Below, piece after piece: positions 9,528 through 22,080 of a stretch of DNA of 64,000 nucleotides (positions are counted from its first letter, which is position 1; each line of letters starts with the position of its first letter). This DNA is from Streptomyces scabiei 87.22 (GTDB lineage Bacteria > Actinomycetota > Actinomycetes > Streptomycetales > Streptomycetaceae). A model generated the notes under the pieces. It made no database searches. It saw nothing but the letters and a program-made list of their open reading frames with translations, and was not told the DNA's origin. Both the position numbers and the translations under genes were made by a program. The stretch covers positions 9,238,001-9,302,000 of the forward strand of contig NC_013929.1 of NCBI RefSeq assembly GCF_000091305.1. The letters run 5' to 3'.

Positions 9528-9749
9528 GGCGGCGGGCTCCGGAGGGCGCGTGGGTGCCGGTCACCACTACTGGTCCGTTCTCACCTCGAACCGGGAACGG
9601 CCGGTCCTGCCCCGTGTGCCACGGAGCGGTGGGCCGTATCCGGAGCTGCACATGAGGAGTGCGCGCGTCCGTGTCGGGTACGCGCAGGGCGACGCGCCCG
9701 GTGCGGACGCCGTTCCGGGCGGCCTTTCCATCACTACCTGGGATCTTTC

Positions 9750-10172
9750 ATGGACATCTCCCCCAACGGTCACCACGCGCCCCAGGCCGTATCGCCGGCC
9801 CAGCGCGCGCTGACCGTGCTCGCCTTCGACACCCACGACGAGGCCGCGCTGAGCACCCTCGCCGACAGCGACGTGCTGATTCCCGTGCCGGACGACGCCG
9901 ACGAGGCGGCCGTGAGTGACCCGACGGCCGTGGCGCTGCCGGTTCTGGAGCAGCCCGGCGGTGAACAGATCGTGCCGGTCTTCACCTCGGAACCCGCGAT
10001 GGCCGAGGTCCTGCCCTATGTGGCGCGCTACCGCCTGGTGCCGCTGGGTGCCCTCGCCTCCCAGTGGCCGGCCGACGCCGACCTGTCCCTCACCATCGAC
10101 GCCGGCTCCCCGCACGGTCTCACCCTCGACGCCCACGACGTGGGCACCCTGCTGGGAAGGCAGGCCGGCTGA
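9750..10172 (+). CDS. SseB-domain protein
   Basis: A 140-residue acidic protein resembling the SseB N-terminal domain family: an early ALTVLAFDTHDEAALSTLADSDVLIPVP segment, then IVPVFTSEPAM and a C-terminal LSLTIDAGSPHGLTLD. Such proteins are common and of unknown function in actinobacteria; the name comes from a type III secretion protein and says nothing about the role here. The ATG at 9750 is where homology-like sequence begins. Only a weak purine stretch precedes it. It is a monocistronic gene between a divergent fucosidase and a convergent marR. Confidence 0.75.
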   Translation: MDISPNGHHAPQAVSPAQRALTVLAFDTHDEAALSTLADSDVLIPVPDDADEAAVSDPTAVALPVLEQPGGEQIVPVFTSEPAMAEVLPYVARYRLVPLGALASQWPADADLSLTIDAGSPHGLTLDAHDVGTLLGRQAG

Positions 10173-10244
10173 GCCGGAGAGCCGGTCCGAGAAGCGGGGA
10201 CCGCAGCCCCTCGTGCCCGGCCCGGCCGGGTGGCGGGCGGGCTG

Positions 10245-10646
10245 TCAGTCCTGCCGGAGCGTGCGGGCCAGGGCGTCGCGCTGCAGCGGGAGCGCCTCGG
10301 CGTGCAGCGCGCGGCCCTTGTCCGTGAGGGCGACCCATACGCCGCGCCGGTCCTCCGCGCACACGGAGCGTTCCACCAGGCCGTCCTTCTCCAGTCGGCC
10401 GATCAGCCGGGACAGCGCGCTCTGGCTGAGGTGGACCTTCTCCGCGATGTTCTGCACCCGGCACAGGTCCCCGGCGGCGGTAGCGGCCGCCAGGCCGGAC
10501 GCGAGGATGTCGAGCACCTCGAAGTCGCTGGCGCCGAGGCCATGCGGATGCAGGACGCGGTCGATCTCGCACATGGTGCGGGCGTGCACGGACAGGATGT
10601 CCCGCCACTCGTCCTCAAGCCGGGCGTCGGCCGTGTTCGCTGCCAT
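10245..10646 (-). CDS. MarR family transcriptional regulator
   Basis: 133 residues with the MarR winged-helix layout: an N-terminal dimerisation helix, recognition helix around KVHLSQSALSRLIGRLEKDGLVER, and wing residues CAEDRRGVWVALTDKGRAL. MarR proteins are dimeric repressors that let go of DNA on binding small aromatic or oxidising ligands. It lies downstream of a VOC gene in the same direction with 74 bp between. That gap contains a palindromic cluster (10677-10705), so it probably has its own autoregulated promoter. A very similar palindrome sits upstream of the oxidoreductase gene at 56183. Confidence 0.9.
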   Translation of the reverse strand: MAANTADARLEDEWRDILSVHARTMCEIDRVLHPHGLGASDFEVLDILASGLAAATAAGDLCRVQNIAEKVHLSQSALSRLIGRLEKDGLVERSVCAEDRRGVWVALTDKGRALHAEALPLQRDALARTLRQD

Positions 10647-10676
10647 ATGTGCACGGTAACAGAGGACGAGGTGGTT

Positions 10677-10705
10677 GTTGCCTGTGCAACTAGTGCAGGT
10701 GCAAC
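10677..10705 (-). promoter_or_regulatory. Probable MarR operator cluster upstream of marR
   Basis: Two overlapping dyads: GTTGCCTGTGCAAC (10677-10690, five-base arms GTTGC/GCAAC) and the near-palindrome GTGCAACTAGTGCA (10684-10697), followed by another GTGCAAC. They lie 31-59 bp upstream of the marR ATG, where a repressor would block its own promoter. Confidence 0.65.
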
Positions 10706-10720
10706 GAACGCGGCCGGTGT

Positions 10721-11074
10721 CTACTCCGCCGCGGTGTCCTGGAGCAGTCCGATCAGGTTCCCGTCCGGGTCCTTCACCGAGCCGATGAGCCGGCCGCCGC
10801 CCACGTCGTGGACGTCCTCCAGCGTCTCGGCGCCGGCGCCCAGCAGGCCCGTGAGCGTGGCCCGGATGTCGGTGACGTGCCAGTAGGGCACGGGCCCGGT
10901 CATTCCCTTCGCGTGGCCGTTGGGGTCCAGGCCCACGTCCTGGCCCGCGTCCTTGAAACCGACGTAGTACGCCGAGTCCGCATACGGCTCGACCCCCAGC
11001 AGGGCGCTGAACAGGGCCTTCGCCGCGGCCAGGTCCTTGACGGGGTAGATGACGGTCTTGAGTCCGGCGGTCAT
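10721..11074 (-). CDS. VOC family (glyoxalase/bleomycin resistance fold) protein
   Basis: 117 residues forming one vicinal-oxygen-chelate domain with paired beta-alpha-beta-beta-beta units: MTAGLKTVIYPVKDLAAAKALFSALLG at the start and GSVKDPDGNLIGLLQD at the end. VOC proteins are metal-dependent enzymes or ligand-binding proteins; the substrate cannot be read from sequence. GGAG precedes the ATG. It is upstream of and co-oriented with the MarR gene, a common pairing in which the regulator senses a compound that the VOC protein binds or converts. Confidence 0.85.
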   Translation of the reverse strand: MTAGLKTVIYPVKDLAAAKALFSALLGVEPYADSAYYVGFKDAGQDVGLDPNGHAKGMTGPVPYWHVTDIRATLTGLLGAGAETLEDVHDVGGGRLIGSVKDPDGNLIGLLQDTAAE

Positions 11075-11220
11075 GGGGTGCTCCTCGGGGGTCGTTCTTC
11101 TGGTCGCTGTGTACTGCGCTCAACGCTAGGGCGGGGGCGCGTCGGCGGGCTTCTCCGATCCTGACCGATCGGCTCGGAGGGCTGTCCGTGCGTGGGTGGG
11201 TGCGGGTGGGCGGGGGCTGG

Positions 11221-11317
11221 TCGCGCAGTTCCCCGCGCCCCTAAGAACCCGGGCCCTGCGGGCCTGAAAAGCACGGGGCGCAGCCCCTGCTTTTCAGGGG
11301 CGCGGGGAACTGCGCGA
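11221..11317. repeat. Intergenic hairpin repeat, copy 1
   Basis: 22-bp perfect inverted arms: TCGCGCAGTTCCCCGCGCCCCT (11221-11242, first 20 bases TCGCGCAGTTCCCCGCGCCC) and its complement at 11296-11317. Inside is a second hairpin, CTGAAAAGCA (11263-11272) against TGCTTTTCAG (11288-11297), capped by GGGGC/GCCCC. A second copy lies at 39317-39399. I recognise this arm as a very frequent Streptomyces intergenic repeat. Its position past the glgB stop suggests it also works as a terminator. Confidence 0.85.
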
Positions 11318-11352
11318 GAAGGCCCCACTCACCCGCACGCGAACCGCAACAC

Positions 11353-13590
11353 CTAGGCCGGGCGGAGCCACACCGTGGCCAGGGGTGGCAGCGTCACCCG
11401 GACGCTGCCCGACCGCCCGTGCCACGCCACCGGCTCGACCGCGACGGGCCCCGGGTCGTGCACGCCACCGCCCCCGTACATCACGGCGTCCGTGTTCAGC
11501 ACCTCGACCCATGCGGGGACCTCCTCGGGGACACCGAGCCGGTACTCCCGCCGTACGACCGGACTGAAGTTGGACACCGCCAGGAGAGGCACCCCCTGCG
11601 CGTCGAGCCGCAGGAACGCGAAGACGTTGTCGTCTGCGGCGTCGCCGCACACCCACTGGAAACCGGCGGGATCGGTGTCCCGCTGCCAGAGCGAGGGCGT
11701 CCGCCGGTACACCGCGTTGAGGTCGCGGACGAGGTCGCGCACCCCCCGGTGGTCGGCCTCGGCGCCGTACCCCGGGTCGAGCAGCCACCACTCCGGGCCC
11801 TGCGCCTCCGACCACTCGGCCCCCTGCGCGAACTCCTGTCCCATGAAGAGGAGTTGCTTGCCGGGGTGGGCCCACATGAAGCCCAGGTACGCCCGGTGGT
11901 TCGCCCGCCGCTGCCACCAGTCGCCCGGCATCTTCGACACCAGCGCCCGCTTCCCGTGGACGACCTCGTCGTGGGAGATGGGCAGGACGTAGTTCTCGCT
12001 GTACGCGTACACCATCGAGAAGGTCATCTCGTCGTGGTGGTACTTGCGGTGCACCGGCTCGTGCTCGATGTAGCCGAGCGAGTCGTGCATCCAGCCCATG
12101 TTCCACTTCAGGCCGAAGCCGAGGCCGCCGCTGTCGGTCGGGCGGGTGACGCCGTCCCAGGCCGTGGACTCCTCCGCGATGGTCACCACGCCCGGCGCGC
12201 GCCGGTACACGGTCGCGTTCATCTCCTGGAGGAAGGCGACCGCGTCCAGATCCTCGCGACCGCCGAACACGTTGGGGGTCCACTGGCCCGAGTCGCGCGA
12301 GTAGTCGAGGTAGAGCATCGACGCCACCGCGTCCACCCGCAGCCCGTCGACATGGAACTCCTCGCACCAGTACACCGCGTTCGCCACCAGGAAGTTGCGC
12401 ACCTCGGTACGGCCGAAGTCGAACTCGTACGTGCCCCAGTCGGGATGCTCGGCCCGCCGGTTGTCCCCGGGTTCGTACAGCGGTTCCCCGTCGAACCGCC
12501 CGAGCGCCCAGTCGTCCTTGGGGAAGTGCGCGGGGACCCAGTCCAGGATCACCCCGACACCGGCCCGGTGCAGGGCGTCGACCAGGTACTTGAAGTCGTC
12601 CGGGGAGCCGAGCCGCGCGGTCGGGGCGTAGAAGCCGGTGACCTGATAACCCCAGGACCCGCTGAACGGGTGCTGGGCGACCGGCATCAGCTCGACATGG
12701 GTGAAACCGAGGTCGCGGACGTACTCCGGCAGCACATCAGCGAGTTGACGGTACGTCAGTCCCGGTCGCCAGGACGGCAGATGGACCTCGTAGACGGAGA
12801 ACGGCGCCTCGTGCACCGGAGTGTCCCCGCGCCGCGCCATCCAGTCCGCGTCGCCCCACTCGTAGTGCGAGGCGGTGACGACGGACGCCGTCGCGGGCGG
12901 TACCTCCGCCCGGCGGGCCATCGGGTCGGCCTTGAGCAGACGGTGGCCGTGGCGGGAGGTGATCTCGAACTTGTAGTGGGCGCCCTCGCCCACCCCCGGC
13001 AGGAACAGCTCCCAGACCCCGGACGACCCGAGGGACCTCATCGGGAACGCCGTCCCGTCCCAGCAGGCGAAGTCGCCGGCCACCCGGACACCCCGGGCGT
13101 TCGGGGCCCACACGGTGAAGCGGGTGCCGGTCACGCCCTGGTGGGTCATCGGTTCGGCGCCGAGCGCCTTCCACAGCTGCTCGTGCCGCCCCTCACGGAT
13201 CAGATGCAGATCCAGCTCGCCCAGCGCGGGCAGGAAGCGGTACGGGTCGTGCACCTCGTGGTCGGTGTCCTCGTAGGAGACGAGCAGCGTGTACTCCGGG
13301 ACAGACTCACGCGGCAGCAGGACGGAGAAGAGACCGTCGCCCTCCGAGGCGAGGTAGGTGCGCTCACCGCCGATCACGACGCTCACGGCATGGGCGTACG
13401 GCCGCAGCGCCCGCACCGCGATCCCGCCCGCCACCGGATGGGCGCCGAGCAGGGCGTGCGGGTCGTGGTGGGCGCCGGAGAGCAGCCGCGCACGGTCGTC
13501 GGGGGCCAGGGGAGGGGCCGGCACGGTCAGCCGGGGTCCGCGCGGGGGCGGGCCCGCCGCCTCGGGGGGAGTGGTGTCGCGCAGGGCCAC
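11353..13590 (-). CDS. glgB: 1,4-alpha-glucan branching enzyme
   Basis: Cuts alpha-1,4 chains and re-joins them as alpha-1,6 branches. The 745-residue protein has an N-terminal extension, a CBM48 domain (GTRFTVWAPNARGVRVAGDF) and a GH13 catalytic barrel. The barrel shows VELMPVAQHPFSGSWGYQVTG, the nucleophile aspartate in DGLRVDAVASMLYLDYSR, the acid/base glutamate in VVTIAEESTAW, and the third acidic site in LPISHDEVVHGK. The GTG start lies 4 bp after the maltokinase stop, with GAGGAG inside the maltokinase end, so the two are translationally linked. It is the last gene of the GlgE-pathway arm and makes the branched product of maltosyl transfer. Confidence 0.96.
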   Translation of the reverse strand: MALRDTTPPEAAGPPPRGPRLTVPAPPLAPDDRARLLSGAHHDPHALLGAHPVAGGIAVRALRPYAHAVSVVIGGERTYLASEGDGLFSVLLPRESVPEYTLLVSYEDTDHEVHDPYRFLPALGELDLHLIREGRHEQLWKALGAEPMTHQGVTGTRFTVWAPNARGVRVAGDFACWDGTAFPMRSLGSSGVWELFLPGVGEGAHYKFEITSRHGHRLLKADPMARRAEVPPATASVVTASHYEWGDADWMARRGDTPVHEAPFSVYEVHLPSWRPGLTYRQLADVLPEYVRDLGFTHVELMPVAQHPFSGSWGYQVTGFYAPTARLGSPDDFKYLVDALHRAGVGVILDWVPAHFPKDDWALGRFDGEPLYEPGDNRRAEHPDWGTYEFDFGRTEVRNFLVANAVYWCEEFHVDGLRVDAVASMLYLDYSRDSGQWTPNVFGGREDLDAVAFLQEMNATVYRRAPGVVTIAEESTAWDGVTRPTDSGGLGFGLKWNMGWMHDSLGYIEHEPVHRKYHHDEMTFSMVYAYSENYVLPISHDEVVHGKRALVSKMPGDWWQRRANHRAYLGFMWAHPGKQLLFMGQEFAQGAEWSEAQGPEWWLLDPGYGAEADHRGVRDLVRDLNAVYRRTPSLWQRDTDPAGFQWVCGDAADDNVFAFLRLDAQGVPLLAVSNFSPVVRREYRLGVPEEVPAWVEVLNTDAVMYGGGGVHDPGPVAVEPVAWHGRSGSVRVTLPPLATVWLRPA

Positions 13591-13594
13591 GGTC

Positions 13595-14995
13595 TCAGTC
13601 TCCTCTCACGGCGAGACGCTCGATCGCCGCCATCGGTACGGGAAGCCAGTCGGGGCGGTGCCGGGCCTCGTAGAGCACTTCGTACACGGCCCGGTCCGTC
13701 TCGTAGGCGCGCAGCAGGCCGTGCTTCTTGCGCGGGTCCCAGCCGGCGTGGGCGGCGTAGCCCGCGCAGTACGCCTCCCGGCAGCGGCGTGCCCACTCCG
13801 GGCGCCAGGGGCGGCGCTGCCGGGCCGCGTAGTCGAAGGAGCGGAGCATCCCGGCGATGTCCCGCACCGGCGACTGGGTGCCGCACCGCTCCGCCAGCGG
13901 ACGGGACGGCTCGCCCTCGAAGTCGATGACGAACCACTCCCGGCCGGCCCGCAGCACCTGCCCCAGATGCAGATCGCCGTGCACGCGCTGCGCAGGCGGA
14001 CCCACGTCGCAGGAGAGCAGGGCGCGGAAGGCGGTGCGCAGACCGGGGACGAACGGCCGCAGGGCCGGTACGGAACGGGCGGCGGCGTCCAGGCGCTCGG
14101 TCATCGCGGCGGCCGTGCGCCCGTTCTCGTCGTGGGCGCCCGAGGGGAAGGCGGAGGCCAGCGCCAGGTGGACCTCCGCCGTGGCCCGGCCCAGCTCCCG
14201 GGCCTGCGCCGTGAAGTCCTGACCGGCGGCGAGCGCGCCGAGCGCCAGCGTCCAGCCGTCCGACGCGTCGGGCAGGAACGGCTGTAGCACACCGAGCGTC
14301 GCCGGGAACGGATCCGTCGTCCGGAACCAGGCCACGGGCGCCGGTACCCGGCCGCACCCCTGCCCGGCGAGCGCGCCCGGCACCTCCAGGTCGGGATTGA
14401 CCCCCGGCTGGATCCGCCGGAACACCTTCAGGATGAACGCGTCCCCGTACACCAGCGAGGAGTTGGACTGCTCGGCGTCCAGCAGTCGGGGCGCGAGCCC
14501 CTCCGGCACCCGTACGTCCGGGTCCGCCTCGAAACACAACGGGCCCGCCGAGCCGGGGTGCCTGAGCCGTTCGAGCAGCAGCCGGGCCGAGCGGGGGTCG
14601 TACAGCGCGTCGTACACGCTGAGACCCGCGAGCGGGCCCTTCCGCGCCTGCCCGATGAGCGCCCGGGCGAGACGCGGGACCTGGTGCTCCCGCACACCGA
14701 GCAGCAACTGATAGCAGTCGCCGGCGGGTGCGCCGCCCGGCGAGGGCACCCCGCCGTGGCCGGCGCGACTCGGCTGGCCGGTGTGCACGAGCAGGTGCAG
14801 ACAGCCCGGATACAGCTCGGTCATCGACAGCAGGGCGAGGTCCGTGACCGGCCGGTCCTTGCCGGCGAACCAGCGCTGCCGGGGCAGCCAGTCGCGCAGC
14901 AGCCCGGCCAGCGAGGTCATGAGGTCGGCGGCGGCCTCGCCGGTGCTCGGCCCGCCGCTGCCCGGCCGGAGCAGTGCGGTTGCGGTCTTCTGCAT
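13595..14995 (-). CDS. mak: Maltokinase
   Basis: Phosphorylates maltose to alpha-maltose-1-phosphate with ATP, supplying GlgE. The 466-residue protein opens with a cap domain (LRDWLPRQRWFAGKDRPVTDLALL, typical of maltokinases). It then has an aminoglycoside-kinase-like fold with RVHGDLHLGQVLRAG (catalytic loop) and FVIDFEGEPSRPLAERC (metal binding). GAAAGGA lies about 11 bp before the ATG, and the gap from treS is 29 bp. TreS and maltokinase are known to form a complex in actinobacteria, and their adjacency here fits that. The frame stays open far upstream because of GC bias, but homology begins at this ATG. Confidence 0.93.
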   Translation of the reverse strand: MQKTATALLRPGSGGPSTGEAAADLMTSLAGLLRDWLPRQRWFAGKDRPVTDLALLSMTELYPGCLHLLVHTGQPSRAGHGGVPSPGGAPAGDCYQLLLGVREHQVPRLARALIGQARKGPLAGLSVYDALYDPRSARLLLERLRHPGSAGPLCFEADPDVRVPEGLAPRLLDAEQSNSSLVYGDAFILKVFRRIQPGVNPDLEVPGALAGQGCGRVPAPVAWFRTTDPFPATLGVLQPFLPDASDGWTLALGALAAGQDFTAQARELGRATAEVHLALASAFPSGAHDENGRTAAAMTERLDAAARSVPALRPFVPGLRTAFRALLSCDVGPPAQRVHGDLHLGQVLRAGREWFVIDFEGEPSRPLAERCGTQSPVRDIAGMLRSFDYAARQRRPWRPEWARRCREAYCAGYAAHAGWDPRKKHGLLRAYETDRAVYEVLYEARHRPDWLPVPMAAIERLAVRGD

Positions 14996-15024
14996 GGTGA
15001 CGCGTCCTTTCGCCGGGCCGCGCC

Positions 15025-16742
<1,718 letters not shown>

Positions 16743-16746
<4 letters not shown>

Positions 16747-18758
16747 GGTGTGGCTGAACCTCCGGTCCGCGCCGAGGCGGACGTGCTGTCGACGGGCAGG
16801 TGGACATGGAGGACGTGCGCGGGTGCCCGACCGGGTTCCAGCCGCACGTAGTTCGTCCTTCCCCATCGGTAGCTCTCCCCGGTCAGCTCGTCGCGCACGG
16901 GCACGTCGTCGCCTGCGCCGAGGCCGAGCTGCGGCATGTCCAGCGTGACCGTGGCCTCCTGGGCGCGGTGGGGGTCGAGATTGACGACCACCACGACCGC
17001 GTCCGGGCCGGAGCGCTTGCTGTACGCGATCACCGCGTCGTTGTCCGTGTGGTGGAAGCGCAGGTTCCTGAGCCCCTGCAGTGCGGGGTGGCGCCGTCGG
17101 ATGTCGTTGAGCGCGGTGATGAGCGGCGCGATGGTGCGTCCCTCGTGTGCGGCTGTGTCCCAGTCGCGGGGGCGGAGCTGGTATTTCTCGGAGTCGAGGT
17201 ATTCCTCGCTGCCGGGTTTGAGGGGGGTGTTCTCGCACAGTTCGTAGCCGGAGTAGATGCCCCAGGTGGGGGAGAGGGTGGCGGCGAGGACGGCGCGGAG
17301 TTCGAAGGCGGGGCGGCCGCCTTCCTGGAGGAAGGCGTGGAGGATGTCGGGGGTGTTGACGAAGAAGTTGGGCCGCATGTAGGCGGCGGCCTCGCCGGCG
17401 AGTTCGGTGGCGTACTCGGTGAGTTCGGCCTTGGTGGTGCGCCAGGTGAAGTAGGTGTAGGACTGCTGGAAGCCGGTGGCGGCCAGGGTGTGCATCATCG
17501 CGGGGCGGGTGAAGGCCTCGGCGAGGAAGATGACGTCGGGGTCGGTGGCGTTGATGTCGGCGATGACCTGTTCCCAGAACACGACCGGTTTGGTGTGGGG
17601 GTTGTCGACGCGGAAGATCCGCACGCCGTGGTCCATCCAGTGCCGCAGGATCCGGGTGGTCTCGGTGACGAGGCCGGGCAGGTCGGCGTCGAAGGCGATG
17701 GGGTAGATGTCCTGGTACTTCTTCGGCGGGTTCTCCGCGTAGGCGATCGTTCCGTCGGGGCGGTGGTGGAACCACTCGGGGTGCTTGTCCACCCAGGGGT
17801 GGTCCGGGGAGCACTGCAGCGCGAAGTCCAGGGCGATCTCCATCCCCAGGGCGCGTGCCTCGGAGATGAAGTGGTCGAAGTCGTCGAGGGTGCCGAGGTC
17901 GGGGTGGACCGCGTCGTGGCCGCCTTCGGGGGAGCCGATGGCCCAGGGGACGCCGACGTCGTCGGGGGTGGGGGAGAGGGTGTTGTTGCGGCCCTTGCGG
18001 AAGGTCGTCCCGATCGGGTGGATCGGGGGCAGGTAGACGACGTCGAAGCCCATCGCGGCGATGGCCGGCAGCCTGCGGGCGGCCGTGCGGAACGTTCCGT
18101 GGGGCTGGGCGGGGGTGCCCTCGGACCGGGGGAAGAACTCGTACCAGGAGCCGAACAGGGCCCGTTCGCGTTCCACCAGCAGCGGCAACGGCTCGGAGGA
18201 GGTGACCAGCTCCCGCAGGGGATGACGGGCCAGGACCTCGTCCACCTCCGGCGCCAACGCCGCCGCCAGCCGGTCGGCGACCGGAACGGTGTCGTCGCGG
18301 AGTCTCCGTACGGCCGTCAGCAGCACCGCGTGCAGGTCCGCCTCCGGCACACCGGCGGCGGCGCGCGCGTAGAGCTCGGCGCCCTCCTCCAGGACGAGCC
18401 CGGAGTCGATGCCGGCCGGGATCTTGATACGGGCGGTGTGACGCCAGGTGGCGATCGGGTCGCTCCAGGCCTCGACGCGGTACGTCCACCGGCCGACGGA
18501 GGTCGGAGTGACGCAGGCGCCCCAGCGGTCGGTGCCGGGGGCCAGCTCGCGCATCGTGGTCCACGGGGCCGGGCGGCCCTCCGGATCCTTGAGCACCACA
18601 TTGGCGGCGACCACACCGTGTCCCTCCCGGAAGAGCGTCGCGGTGACCTCGAAGGTCTCACCGACGACTGCCTTCGCGGGACGCCTGCCGCACTCGACGA
18701 GCGGGCGGACGTCCCTGACGGGGACGCGCCCGACGGCCGGGGCCGGGATCGGGCTCAT
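16743..18758 (-). CDS. glgE: Alpha-1,4-glucan:maltose-1-phosphate maltosyltransferase
   Basis: Transfers maltosyl units from alpha-maltose-1-phosphate to the non-reducing end of alpha-1,4-glucan. The 671-residue protein has the GlgE layout of N-terminal N and S domains, GH13 catalytic barrel and C-terminal beta domain. Motifs are GSWYEFFPRSEG, the nucleophile D385 in IFRVDNPHTKP and acid/base E414 in IFLAEAFTRP. The ATG at 18758 is preferred because GGAGGTGAG sits directly in front; a GTG at 18767 would lie inside that ribosome site. With treS, mak and glgB downstream it forms the complete GlgE pathway. No glgA or glgC is present, in line with polymer made from trehalose or maltose rather than ADP-glucose. 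Confidence 0.96.
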
Positions 18759-18818
18759 GGGTCTCACCTCCGCCGTGCTCGGGGATCGGCGCTGGGCCGA
18801 ACGGGTGTGGAACGGGTC

Positions 18819-19154
18819 CTACCGCCCTGACGCGAAACGCTGCCCGGACGGCGGACCGCGTCGGACGGAACGGGTCTTGCCGGTCTGGTCCTTACGGGTC
18901 CTGCCGTTCTGGGCCGACTGGGGCCGGCCGCTCTGCTCCTGGAGATAGGCGGGCAGGCTCGTCTGGAGGTAGCGCTCGGCGGCCGTCACGGCCTCGCGGG
19001 CACACCGCTTGCCCATCAGGACGCACAGCGTGTAGCCCGAGTCCTCGAAACTGTCCCGGGCGGCACGGTCGGTCGGGGACGCGAGCATCGCGCGTTCCCA
19101 GGTGCGGTAGCGCCGCAGATGTCTCGCCACCTCGTTCTTGGCGGGCAGCAACAT
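18819..19154 (-). CDS. DUF5133 domain protein
   Basis: About 111 residues beginning MLLPAKNEVARHLRRYRTWE, followed by a helical segment with ARDSFEDSGYTLCVLMGKRCAREAV, the pattern of the actinobacterial DUF5133 family. The function is unknown. The tail (~70 onward) is basic and low in complexity. ATG 19154 is chosen because GGGAGGGA lies 7 bp upstream; an ATG at 19253 would add 33 residues. It lies 60 bp upstream of glgE on the same strand, so it may be the first gene of the glgE-treS-mak-glgB unit. Confidence 0.7.
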   Translation of the reverse strand: MLLPAKNEVARHLRRYRTWERAMLASPTDRAARDSFEDSGYTLCVLMGKRCAREAVTAAERYLQTSLPAYLQEQSGRPQSAQNGRTRKDQTGKTRSVRRGPPSGQRFASGR

Positions 19155-19421
19155 GCGCTGGTCCCTCCCGGCACTCTCGACGGAGCACGCTTCCCTGGGG
19201 AGGTCGTGCACGGAGGGGCACCGGCGCCTCACGGAGCCGATGCCTGCACTCATGGTGCACAGGTGGCCACCGGGCGTCTTGTTGGCACTTCAACTACCCC
19301 GGCGGTCGCTCGTGTTGCACGAATGGCGTAGCACTCCCACTCTGGAGCTGACTCAGAAGTGATCGGTGCTCACGCTTCGTGCTCATGGGGCGGGAGCTTC
19401 GCCGGTGAGGAGCCAACGACG

Positions 19422-19930
19422 ATGAAGACCGCAGTGCCTCGCTACTACCACCTCGACGTGGAGGTCGGTCCGGAACGGGTCGGCCAGGTCAGGCGCATCC
19501 TGGCCGCCCACCTCCGGTTCTGGGACCTGGAGACTTTGTCCGGGACCGTCTGCCACAACACCGAACTGCTGCTGCGCGCGATCCACGACCACGCGACGGA
19601 CAAGAACACCTCGATCGAGATGTGGTGGAACGGCCGGCACCTCATCGCGGCGGTCGGCGCGAACGACCGCGAGATGCGCCCGGACCGCGAACTGCGCCCC
19701 TGCCTGACCCGGATCGCCGCGCTCAGCGACGGCTGGGGCTGCTGCTCGACGGCCACCGGCAGCACGGTCATCTGGTTCACCCAGCGGGCACCGGTGGACC
19801 AGAGCGTCCGCCTGGTGCCCACCGTGCCCGAGCCGGCCCTGCGCGAAGTCCTTCAGGTCCCCCGCGCGACGCAGGTCGCCCTGCTCGCCGGAGCTCCCGG
19901 CGACGAGCCGGACGCCTGCGAGGCCGCGCG

Positions 19931-19934
<4 letters not shown>
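19422..19934 (+). CDS. Degenerate HATPase-fold (RsbW-like) protein coupled to glgX
   Basis: 170 residues with the outline of an anti-sigma-factor-type histidine-kinase ATPase domain: helix TVCHNTELLLRAIHDHA where the N-box would be, then a strand with a glycine-bearing loop, and the final LSDGWGCCSTATGSTVIWF matching the usual WG...G..VWF end. The N-box asparagine and the G-box glycines look replaced, so ATP binding is doubtful. GGTGAGGAG precedes the ATG at 19422. The stop overlaps the glgX GTG (GTGA, 19931-19934). Coupling to a glycogen enzyme, divergent from the glgE arm, suggests a role in controlling this cluster, which is inference. Confidence 0.75.
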
Positions 19935-22057
<2,123 letters not shown>

Positions 22058-22080
22058 CCCGCGCCGGGGCCCGGTGACGG

